This document shows, in pieces, positions 8,330-16,192 of a stretch of DNA of 20,958 nucleotides. The DNA is from JBOGJI01 sp050747865 (GTDB taxonomy: Bacteria > Acidobacteriota > Thermoanaerobaculia > Multivoradales > JAHEKO01). A program made the translations under genes and the position numbers. Location of the stretch: assembly GCA_050747865.1 (NCBI GenBank), contig JBOGJI010000157.1:1-20958 (forward strand), in the 5' to 3' direction. Below the pieces are notes generated by a model that ran no database searches, was not told the origin of the DNA, and was given only the letters and a program-made list of their open reading frames with translations. Each line of letters starts with the position of its first letter. Within the stretch, counting starts at the first letter, position 1.

Positions 8330-8342
8330 TATTGTAGCAATA
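8330..8342. promoter_or_regulatory. Small palindrome in the divergent promoter region
   Basis: TATTGTAGCAATA is a perfect inverted repeat with two 5-base arms and a 3-base centre. It lies in the short gap between the divergent B12-subunit gene and the baeRF gene and overlaps the proposed -10 elements of both. It could be an operator that controls both genes, but a single short palindrome is weak evidence. Confidence 0.35.
8331..8339 (-). promoter_or_regulatory. Extended -10 promoter of the B12-subunit gene
   Basis: The minus strand reads TGC-TACAAT, an extended -10 box (TGN plus 5 of 6 consensus bases), ending ten bases before the ATG at 8320. Transcription would start about three to five bases before the ATG, giving an almost leaderless mRNA. 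This fits the missing Shine-Dalgarno. No -35 box is recognisable, as expected for extended -10 promoters. Confidence 0.45.
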
Positions 8343-8361
8343 CATCAGGAGCGTGAGGACC

Positions 8362-9495
8362 ATGAACGAGCACGATCTGCAGCCCCTCCTCCACCGGTCC
8401 CCGACCCCGGGCAGCCGCGTGCTGACGGTGTATCTGGACACCGACCAGTCCAAGCAGCAGAACCGCAACCAGGGCTTCGTGACGGCGCTGCGCGGCCTCT
8501 TGCGCGAGATCGATGAGACCCTCGCGGGAGACGACCGTCACGCCTTCCAGCGAGACGCCCAAGCGGCGCTGCGGCTCGCCGAGCGGCACGCCCCACGCGG
8601 CAAGACCCTGGTCGCCTGCTGCGACGCCTCGCACGACTTCACCTGGAGCCACGAGCTGCAGGTGGCGCTCCCCAGCCGCGCCGCCTGGGAGCCGACGCCG
8701 CAGGTGCGGCCGCTGATCGAGGCCCTGGACGAATACGAGCGCTATGCCGTGGTGCTCACCGACCGCAACCACGCGCGCCTGTTCACCGTCTTCATGGGCG
8801 AGATCGAGGAGCATCGCGAGACCGAGGCGGAGGCCGACGTGCGCCGGCTCAAGGCCAGCGGCACCGACCAGATGTGGTCGCAGGCCCGCTTTCAGCGGCG
8901 GGCCGACACCCATGCCCGCGGGCACCTGCGCCACGTCGCCGAGATGACCGACGAGCTCGAGCGCGAGCGCGGCTTCGACCGCCTGGTGCTGGCCGGCACC
9001 CCCGAGGCCCTGGGCGAGCTGCAGCGGCTCCTCTCCCGTCGCCTGCAGACACGGCTAGCGGGCACCGTCTCCCTGGCCGTCGACAGCGGCCCGGATCAGG
9101 TGCTGGCCTCCACCCTGGAGGTCGAAGCCGAGATCGAGCGGCGGGCCGAGGACAAGATGGTGGGCGAGCTGATCGAGGCCGCCGGACGGGACCACGCGGC
9201 GCTCGGCCTGGGGCCGACCCTGGACGCGTTGCCGGCGGGACGCGTGCTGCAGCTCGTCTACAGCTCGGCGGCCAACGGCCGGGGCGCGGAGTGCCCCGAG
9301 TGCGAGGCTCTCTACGCCGATGGGCCCGCGCGCTGCCCGCGCTGCGGCACCGATCTCATCCCCCTGCGCGACCTGCTGGAGCGCCTCGCCGAGAAGACCC
9401 TGGTCCTCGGCGGCCGCGTCGAGCAGGTGCGTGGCGGAGCGGCGGAGCGGCTACAGGCCCGCGCCGAAGGCGTCGGCGCCTTCCTGCGCTACTGA
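8362..9495 (+). CDS. Bacterial archaeo-eukaryotic release factor-like (baeRF) protein
   Basis: A 377-residue cytoplasmic protein with the layout of bacterial eRF1-like proteins, most like baeRF family 10. The N-terminal part has SRVLTVYLDTD (18-28); the central part has YAVVLTDRNHARLF (128-141), followed by the loop with MWSQARFQRR (171-180), which replaces the region where true eRF1 has GGQ. The C-terminal eL8-like part ends in a four-cysteine zinc ribbon (CPEC 311-314 and CPRC 325-328). These proteins are predicted to act at the ribosome in termination, rescue or peptidyl-tRNA cleavage, but most are untested. ATG at 8362 was chosen because AGGAG lies ten bases upstream; an in-frame GTG at 8353 sits only one base after that site. 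Its 3' end faces the mutase gene with five bases between the stops. Family placement is from recognition, not a search. Confidence 0.72.
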   Translation: MNEHDLQPLLHRSPTPGSRVLTVYLDTDQSKQQNRNQGFVTALRGLLREIDETLAGDDRHAFQRDAQAALRLAERHAPRGKTLVACCDASHDFTWSHELQVALPSRAAWEPTPQVRPLIEALDEYERYAVVLTDRNHARLFTVFMGEIEEHRETEAEADVRRLKASGTDQMWSQARFQRRADTHARGHLRHVAEMTDELERERGFDRLVLAGTPEALGELQRLLSRRLQTRLAGTVSLAVDSGPDQVLASTLEVEAEIERRAEDKMVGELIEAAGRDHAALGLGPTLDALPAGRVLQLVYSSAANGRGAECPECEALYADGPARCPRCGTDLIPLRDLLERLAEKTLVLGGRVEQVRGGAAERLQARAEGVGAFLRY

Positions 9496-9500
9496 ACGAT

Positions 9501-11261
9501 TCAGAAGACGGCCGGCTCTTCCCAGGTGTCGAAGACGTCGCGCAGGGCGTCGGAAATCTCGCCGACGGTACAGTAGGCCTTCACGCAGTCGAGGATCAGG
9601 GGCATGGTGTTGGCGTCGCCGCTTGCCCCCTGCTTCAGGGCGTCGAGCGTCCGCCGCACGGCGCCGTCGTCCCGCCGGCCCTTGACCGCGTCGATGCGGC
9701 CGATCTGCTCGCCGGCCAGCGAGTCCGGGATCTGCAGGACCTCGATCGGCTCCTCGTCGGTGTATTGGAAGGCGTTGACGCCGACGATGATCTTCTCGCC
9801 GTCCTCCACCGCTCTCTGATAGCGGAAGGCGGCGTCCATGATCTCGCGCTGCGGGAAACCGGCCTCAATCGCCTCGACCATGCCGCCCAGCTCGTCGATG
9901 TGCCGGAAGTACTCGAAGGAGCCGTCCACCATCCGGCGAGTCATCTCCTCCATGAACCAGGAGCCGCCGAACGGATCGATCGTGTTCACCACGCCCGACT
10001 CGTGGGCGAGGATCTGCTGAGTGCGCAGGGCGATGCGGGCGCTCTCCTCGGTGGGCAGGGCCAGGGTCTCGTCCAGCGCGTTGGTGTGCAGGGACTGGGT
10101 GCCGCCGAGCACCGCCGCCAGCCCCTGGACGGTCGTGCGCACGATGTTGTTGTGCGGCTGCTGCGCGGTAAGGCTGCAGCCGGCCGTCTGGGTGTGGAAG
10201 CGCAGCATCCACGAGCGCTCCTTCTTCGCCCCGTAGCGCTCGCGCATCACCGTCGCCCAGATCCGCCGCGCGGCGCGGAACTTCGCGATCTCCTCGAAGA
10301 AGTCGTTGTGGGAGTTGAAGAAAAACGACAGCCGCGGCGCGAACGCGTCCACGTCGAGACCGGCGTCGACGCCGTACTGGACGTATTCCATGCCGTCGCG
10401 CAAGGTGAACGCCAGCTCCTGCAGGGCCGTCGAGCCGGCCTCGCGGATGTGGTACCCGGAGATGGAGATGGTGTTCCAGCGCGGCACCTCTGCCGCGGCG
10501 AAGGAGAACTGATCGGTGATCAGCCGCATCGACGGCCGCGGCGGGTAGATGTACTCCTTCTGCGCGATGTACTCCTTCAGGATGTCGTTCTGCAACGTCC
10601 CGGAAACGTCCCTCCGGACGTCCACCCCCTGCTGCTCCGCCACCGCCAGGTACATGGCGAACAGGATCGGCGCCGTGGAGTTGATGGTCATCGAGGTCGT
10701 GACCTCGCCCAGCGGGATGCCGTCGAACAGCGCCTCCATGTCGGCCAGCGAGTCGATCGCCACGCCGCATTTGCCCACCTCCCCCGCCGCCATCTGGTGA
10801 TCCGAGTCGTAGCCGTACAGCGTCGGCAGGTGGAAGGCCACCGACAGCCCCGTCTGCCCGTGCTCCAGCAGGTACTTGAACCGCCGGTTGCTGTCCTCCG
10901 CCGACCCGAAGCCGGCGAACTGCCGCATCGTCCAGTGCTTCCCCCGGTACCCGGTGGGATGGATGCCCCGCGTGTACGGGTACTCCCCCGGAATCCCGAT
11001 GTCGCGCAGCGGATCGATATCCGCCACCTGCTCAGGAGTCACCAGGTGCGGCACCTCCATGCTCGACACCGTGGTGAAGTCCCGCTTCCAGGACGCGCGG
11101 TCCGCCTCCGAGCCCCGCCGGCCCTCCTCCCACCGCTTCCGCGCCTCCCCCATCGACTCCACCAGCTCCTCTCGATAGACGCGGTTCTCCGGCGCCCCCT
11201 GCCCGTCCGCACCTTCCTCCTCGGCCAGCACCGTCGATCTCGGCTCGTCTCGCACGGTCAT
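9501..11261 (-). CDS. Methylmalonyl-CoA mutase-family catalytic subunit
   Basis: TIM-barrel substrate-binding subunit of an adenosylcobalamin-dependent mutase, most likely converting methylmalonyl-CoA and succinyl-CoA. From ATG at 11261 it has 586 residues and stops before any B12 domain, so it needs the separate subunit at 7904-8320. Visible motifs: YPYTRGIHPTGY (94-105), WTMRQFAGFGSAEDSN (110-125), GYDSDH (150-155), TLQNDILKEY (222-231), PPRPSMR (240-246), SISGYHIREAG (266-276), RFHTQTAGCSL (354-364) and DPFGGS (429-434). One oddity is SVAFHLPT, with His144 where I expect Asp in most relatives. AAGGAG eight bases upstream supports the start; an upstream in-frame start at 11315 has no such support. 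It lies after two acyl-CoA dehydrogenases on the same strand, which fits branched-chain or odd-chain acyl-CoA breakdown. Isobutyryl-CoA or ethylmalonyl-CoA mutase cannot be excluded. Confidence 0.93.
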   Translation of the reverse strand: MTVRDEPRSTVLAEEEGADGQGAPENRVYREELVESMGEARKRWEEGRRGSEADRASWKRDFTTVSSMEVPHLVTPEQVADIDPLRDIGIPGEYPYTRGIHPTGYRGKHWTMRQFAGFGSAEDSNRRFKYLLEHGQTGLSVAFHLPTLYGYDSDHQMAAGEVGKCGVAIDSLADMEALFDGIPLGEVTTSMTINSTAPILFAMYLAVAEQQGVDVRRDVSGTLQNDILKEYIAQKEYIYPPRPSMRLITDQFSFAAAEVPRWNTISISGYHIREAGSTALQELAFTLRDGMEYVQYGVDAGLDVDAFAPRLSFFFNSHNDFFEEIAKFRAARRIWATVMRERYGAKKERSWMLRFHTQTAGCSLTAQQPHNNIVRTTVQGLAAVLGGTQSLHTNALDETLALPTEESARIALRTQQILAHESGVVNTIDPFGGSWFMEEMTRRMVDGSFEYFRHIDELGGMVEAIEAGFPQREIMDAAFRYQRAVEDGEKIIVGVNAFQYTDEEPIEVLQIPDSLAGEQIGRIDAVKGRRDDGAVRRTLDALKQGASGDANTMPLILDCVKAYCTVGEISDALRDVFDTWEEPAVF

Positions 11262-11314
11262 ACTCAAACTCCTTGCCGCTCCAGCGAGCGGTGGTCTCCC
11301 TCGCAGTGATCGCA

Positions 11315-11320
11315 AGTATA
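11315..11320 (-). promoter_or_regulatory. Candidate -10 box upstream of the mutase gene
   Basis: TATACT on the minus strand matches five of six -10 consensus bases and lies in the 95-base gap upstream of the mutase start. It would give a leader of roughly 45 bases containing the AAGGAG ribosome site. No good -35 box or TG extension is seen. The gap has no B12-box-like motif and is too short for a cobalamin riboswitch. Confidence 0.35.
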
Positions 11321-11356
11321 GGTGACGGACGGGATTCGGCTCGGCAGAAGACCGCT

Positions 11357-12502
11357 TCAGTCGCGGAGGAGGTGGCGGGCGATGACCAGGCGCTGCATTT
11401 CGCTGGTGCCTTCGTAGATGGTGGTGACGCGGACGTCGCGGGATATGCGGGCGATCTCGTAGTCCTCGCAGAAGCCGTTGCCGCCGTGGATCTGCACCGC
11501 CTGCCAGACGGCGCGGTTGGCCGCCTCCGAGGCGTAGAGCTTGGCCTCCGAGGCCAGCCGGCCGGCTCGAGCCGAATCCCCCGAGGGGAGGGCGGCGGCG
11601 TGGGTCAAGGCGCGGGCGGCGGCCAGCTCGGTGGCCATCTGGGCGAGCTGGAAGCGGATGGCCTGGTGCTGGGCGATCGGCACGCCGAACTGTTCGCGCT
11701 CCTTCGCGTAATCACGCGCCAGCTCCAGGGCGCGCTGCTGGATGCCCAACGCCTGCGCCGCGATGCCCAGCCGCGAGTGGTCGAGCGTCGCCAGGGCGAC
11801 CTTGAACCCCTGACCCTCGTCTCCCAGCAGGTTGCGGGCGGGAATCGCGCACTCCTCGAAGGCGAGCGGAGCGGTGACCGATGCTTTGAGGCCGACCTTC
11901 TCCTCCGGCGTTCCGACGCTCAGGCCGGCAGCGTCTCGCGGCACCACGAAGGCCGAGATGCCCCGCTTCCCGGCTTGCGGGTCGGTGCGCGCGAAGGTCA
12001 CGTAATAGCCGGCGAGGCCGGCGTTGGTGATCCACGCCTTCTCGCCGTCGAGCACCCAGCAGTCTCCCTCCCGGCGGGCCGTCGCCCGCAGGCTCCCCGC
12101 GTCCGAGCCGGAGCCGGGCTCGGTGAGGGCGAAGGCTCCCAGCACCTCGCCCGCGGCCAGGCGCGGCAGCACCTCCTCCTTGAGCTCCTCGCCGCCGAAG
12201 TGGACGATCGGCCAGCAGCAGACCGAGTTGTGGACCGACACGGTGACCGCGGTGACCGGACAGATCCGCGCCAGCTCCTCGACGACCAGGGCATAGGTGA
12301 GCTGGTCGCTCAAGATGCCGCCGTAGTCCTCTGGGATCTGCATGCCGAGCAGACCCAGCGCACCGAGCTGTCCGATGACCTCGGCCGGGAACTCGTGCCG
12401 GCGATCGCGCTCGCCGACTCCGGGGGCGATCGCCTCCTCGGCGAAGCGCCGCACCTCGTCGCGCAGCAGCCGCTGATCCTCGGTCAGATCAAAACTGATC
12501 AT
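11357..12502 (-). CDS. Acyl-CoA dehydrogenase (first of a tandem pair, downstream)
   Basis: FAD-dependent alpha,beta-dehydrogenation of an acyl-CoA, passing electrons to electron-transfer flavoprotein. The 381 residues cover the whole short-chain-type fold: N-terminal helical domain (SFDLTEDQRLLRDEVRRF), central beta domain with FALTEPGSGSDAGS and WITNAG, and C-terminal helical domain with REQFGVPI, QIHGGNGF and YEGTSEMQR, whose first Glu is at the usual catalytic-base position. Substrate chain length cannot be read from sequence alone; a branched or short chain is suggested by the neighbouring mutase. ATG at 12502 starts 38 bases after the stop of the other dehydrogenase and has no obvious Shine-Dalgarno. 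The two dehydrogenases are clearly paralogous but well diverged, so not a recent duplication. Confidence 0.95.
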   Translation of the reverse strand: MISFDLTEDQRLLRDEVRRFAEEAIAPGVGERDRRHEFPAEVIGQLGALGLLGMQIPEDYGGILSDQLTYALVVEELARICPVTAVTVSVHNSVCCWPIVHFGGEELKEEVLPRLAAGEVLGAFALTEPGSGSDAGSLRATARREGDCWVLDGEKAWITNAGLAGYYVTFARTDPQAGKRGISAFVVPRDAAGLSVGTPEEKVGLKASVTAPLAFEECAIPARNLLGDEGQGFKVALATLDHSRLGIAAQALGIQQRALELARDYAKEREQFGVPIAQHQAIRFQLAQMATELAAARALTHAAALPSGDSARAGRLASEAKLYASEAANRAVWQAVQIHGGNGFCEDYEIARISRDVRVTTIYEGTSEMQRLVIARHLLRD

Positions 12503-12540
12503 TGAGTGGGGCGATCACGGGGAGCCCGACATCAGTGGGC

Positions 12541-13683
<1,143 letters not shown>

Positions 13684-13725
13684 GGGGCGAGCTCCTCCAG
13701 GTGCGGGGCCGTGGCGGCCCGACGG

Positions 13726-13734
13726 ATCGTAACA
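13726..13734 (-). promoter_or_regulatory. Candidate extended -10 promoter of the dehydrogenase operon
   Basis: The minus strand reads TGT-TACGAT, a TGN extension plus four of six -10 consensus bases. It would start transcription near 13719 and leave about 35 bases of leader including GGAGGAG. It lies in the 102-base gap between divergent genes (13684-13785), back to back with the CACAAT element that faces the other way. No -35 box is clear. Confidence 0.3.
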
Positions 13735-13770
13735 CGCGGCCACAGGTGGACGGCCGGAGGTCCGTTCGGC

Positions 13771-13776
13771 CACAAT
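13771..13776 (+). promoter_or_regulatory. Candidate -10 box of the small protein/peptidase unit
   Basis: CACAAT, followed by AC, ends nine bases before ATG 13786. The same ACAATAC string occurs at nearly the same distance before the B12-subunit ATG. A start site would fall at or just before the ATG, which fits the absence of a nearby Shine-Dalgarno. The nearest GGAGG is about 25 bases upstream, too far to serve this ATG. Confidence 0.35.
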
Positions 13777-13785
13777 ACGCCGGTC

Positions 13786-14055
13786 ATGCCCGAGCCGCGT
13801 CCATTGACCTACGGCCTCGTCGAGATCCACAGCTATCTGCCCACGGGGTGGAATCTGGTGGATCCGGAAGACCCGGGCCGTTGGGACCCCAAGCGGGAGT
13901 CGTGGATCGTCGAGGTCCACGACGGCGCCAACGTGCCTTGGTCGGTGGAGGTGCGGGCGGCGGATGCTGCCCGGACCGGCCGCCTAGAGGCCCTGCGGGT
14001 CGCCATGGACCTCGTCTACCGCACGGGTGTCGGCAAAGACGGGATCTTCGGATAG
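13786..14055 (+). CDS. Small protein of unknown function (89 residues)
   Basis: I do not recognise this protein. It is a compact soluble domain without signal peptide: LTYGLVEIHSYLPTGWNL near the N-terminus, then a proline, tryptophan and aspartate-rich middle (VDPEDPGRWDPKRESW), a probable beta strand (WIVEVHDGANVPWSVEVRAA) and a C-terminal helix (RLEALRVAMDLVYRTG). The pattern of strands ending in a helix looks like a real folded alpha/beta domain. ATG at 13786 is the likely start; the frame is open further upstream to 13711, but that part resembles intergenic DNA and overlaps promoter signals. No Shine-Dalgarno is seen, and translation may be leaderless. The S9 peptidase starts 50 bases after its stop and is probably co-transcribed. 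Confidence 0.65.
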   Translation: MPEPRPLTYGLVEIHSYLPTGWNLVDPEDPGRWDPKRESWIVEVHDGANVPWSVEVRAADAARTGRLEALRVAMDLVYRTGVGKDGIFG

Positions 14056-14105
14056 TCTTGCCGCTCCCGAACCAGGAGACCCTTCCTCGACAAGGAGGAT
14101 CGTCG

Positions 14106-16181
14106 ATGCCGCGAGTTCGCTTCGCCCTGACCGCCGCTCTGCTCTTCTGTGCCGTCGTGCCGGCCACGGCGCAACGGCCGATGACGCCTGAGGACGTGGC
14201 GCACCTGCGCCTGGTGTCCGACGTCGAGATCTCGCCGGACGGGCGCTCCGTCGCCTACGTCTTGAGCGTCCCCCGCATCCCGTTCCAGGACGAGGACGGC
14301 CCGGCCTGGGCCGAGCTCCACGTCGTGTCACCCGACGGGACGTCCCGCCCGTATGTGACCGGCGAGGTGAACGTCGCCCACGTCCAGTGGACCCACGACG
14401 GCTCGGGGCTGGCCTTCACCGCCAAACGGGGCGACGACGAGCATGCGGCTCTCTACCAGATCGCGCTGGTCGGCGGCGAGGCTCGCCGGATCCTCGAGCA
14501 CGCCGCGGCGATCGGCGACTTCAGCTTCAGCCCGGACGGCGGCCGGGTGGCGTTCATCGCCGACGAAAAGGAACCCGAGGAGCGTAAGACGCTCAAGGAG
14601 AAGGGCTTCGACGCCGAGGTCTACGAGGAGCAGCTCCGCCCGTCGAAGATCTGGATCGCCCAGCGGGGTGAAGACGGCGCCTACGGCAAGCCCGAGGCCC
14701 TGGCCGTGGAGGGCCACGCCTCGAGCCTCGACTGGTGTCCGGACGGCGACCTGCTGCTCGCCGCCGTCGCCCCCTCGCCGCTGGTCGACGACAGCTACAC
14801 CTCGACGCGGCTGCGCGTCCTCGATCCCGCCTCCGGCGCCGTCCGGGCCGGCATCGAAACCCCGGGCAAGCTCGGAGGCGGCGCCTGGAGCCCGGACTGC
14901 CGGCACGTCGCCTTGATCGCCACCGCCGATGCGCACGACACCGCGCCCGGCCGCCTGCTGATCGCCGACGCCGCGAGCGGCGAGCTCCGCGACCTCTGGC
15001 CGGGCTACGAAGGACACGTGCGCGACGTCGCCTGGTCCGCTGCCGGTACGCTCCTCGCCCTGGGCGACGAGAGCGTGGAGACGCTCATCTACTCCACGGA
15101 CCTGGAAGGCGTCTCCGATCGACGCCTGGCCGCAAGCGAGCGCGTGTGGAGCGACCTCTCGATCGCCGACGATGGAACCGTGGCCGTGGTGGGACAGTCC
15201 GCGCGCCATCCCGCCGAGGCCTTCCTTCTGCGCGCCGACGCGACCGAGCCGCGGCGGCTCACCGACTCGAACCCCTGGCTGTCGGAGATCTCTTTCGGCG
15301 CCCAGGAGACCTTCACCTGGACGGCGCGCGACGGGCTGGAGCTCGAGGGCGTGCTCATCCGCCCCGTGGGCGAAGAGGCCGGCCGGAGCTACCCCACCAT
15401 CCTGACCGTGCACGGAGGCCCGGAGTCGCACGACCGGGACGGCTGGATGACCAGCTACGCCGGTCCCGGACAGGTGGCCGCCGGCCGCGGCTTCGCCGTC
15501 CTCTACCCCAACTACCGCGGCTCCACCGGCCGCGGCGTCGAGTTCGCCCGCTCGTCCCAGGCGCAGCCGGCCGAGGAGGAGTTCGACGACCTGGTGGACG
15601 CGGTGGACGCGCTCGCAGAGTCCGGCCTCGCCAACCGGGACAAGGTGGGCATCACCGGCGGCTCCTACGGCGGCTACGCCACGGCCTGGGCCTCGACCCG
15701 CTACAGCGACCGCTTCGCCGCCGGCGTCATGTTCGTCGGCATCAGCAACAAGATCTCCAAGCTCGGCACCTCCGACATCCCCGAGGAGATGTTCCTGGTC
15801 CACGAGCGCAAGCGCGTCTGGGACGACTGGCAGCACTTCCTGGAGGCGAGCCCGATCTTCTACGTGGAGCAGGCCAGGACCCCGCTGCTCATCATGGGCG
15901 GCACCGCGGACACGCGGGTCGACCCCGGCCAGTCGCTGGAGCTGCACCGCCATCTGAAGACCCTGGGCCAGGCCCCGGTCCGCCTGGTCCGCTACCCCGG
16001 CGAGCCGCACGGCAACCGCCGCGCCGCCTCCCGCTACGACTACAACCTCCGCATGCTGCAATGGTTCGAGCACTACTTGAAGGGCCCCGGCGGCGAAAAG
16101 CCCCCACCGGAGATCGACTACCCGATGCAGAACGAGGCCAGTGAGGAAGCAGCTGACGACGAGGCCCCGGAAGAGGGCTGA
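14106..16181 (+). CDS. Secreted S9 family prolyl oligopeptidase-type serine peptidase
   Basis: Serine peptidase of the prolyl oligopeptidase/acylaminoacyl-peptidase type (S9C-like), 691 residues. It begins with a clear signal peptide (RFALTAALLFCAVVPATA, likely cut before QR at about 23-24), so it acts in the periplasm or outside. Residues about 30-400 form a WD40-like beta-propeller with repeated SPDGR-type strands (ISPDGRSVAY, FSPDGGRVAF). The C-terminal alpha/beta-hydrolase domain holds the triad: Ser520 in GGSYGGYA, Asp602 in GTADTRV and His635 in EPHGN. The propeller normally limits substrates to short peptides. AAGGAGG seven bases before ATG 14106 fixes the start; the same frame is open far upstream but without family match. 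The tail after the hydrolase domain is very acidic. It converges with the amidohydrolase gene, with 11 bases between them. Confidence 0.95.
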   Translation: MPRVRFALTAALLFCAVVPATAQRPMTPEDVAHLRLVSDVEISPDGRSVAYVLSVPRIPFQDEDGPAWAELHVVSPDGTSRPYVTGEVNVAHVQWTHDGSGLAFTAKRGDDEHAALYQIALVGGEARRILEHAAAIGDFSFSPDGGRVAFIADEKEPEERKTLKEKGFDAEVYEEQLRPSKIWIAQRGEDGAYGKPEALAVEGHASSLDWCPDGDLLLAAVAPSPLVDDSYTSTRLRVLDPASGAVRAGIETPGKLGGGAWSPDCRHVALIATADAHDTAPGRLLIADAASGELRDLWPGYEGHVRDVAWSAAGTLLALGDESVETLIYSTDLEGVSDRRLAASERVWSDLSIADDGTVAVVGQSARHPAEAFLLRADATEPRRLTDSNPWLSEISFGAQETFTWTARDGLELEGVLIRPVGEEAGRSYPTILTVHGGPESHDRDGWMTSYAGPGQVAAGRGFAVLYPNYRGSTGRGVEFARSSQAQPAEEEFDDLVDAVDALAESGLANRDKVGITGGSYGGYATAWASTRYSDRFAAGVMFVGISNKISKLGTSDIPEEMFLVHERKRVWDDWQHFLEASPIFYVEQARTPLLIMGGTADTRVDPGQSLELHRHLKTLGQAPVRLVRYPGEPHGNRRAASRYDYNLRMLQWFEHYLKGPGGEKPPPEIDYPMQNEASEEAADDEAPEEG

Positions 16182-16192
16182 GGCGGCCGGCC

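Noticed and set aside
5189..8356. A very long plus-strand open frame opposite birA, valS and the B12 subunit
   Set aside because: The minus strand encodes full, motif-complete proteins here. The open frame is a by-product of strong GC bias and has low-complexity translation.
8874..11309. A long plus-strand open frame across baeRF and the mutase gene
   Set aside because: It overlaps two well-supported genes in other frames and its translation matches no family.
11262..11356. Cobalamin riboswitch upstream of the mutase
   Set aside because: Only 95 bases are available and no B12-box-like motif is seen; a -10 box and a ribosome site account for much of the gap.
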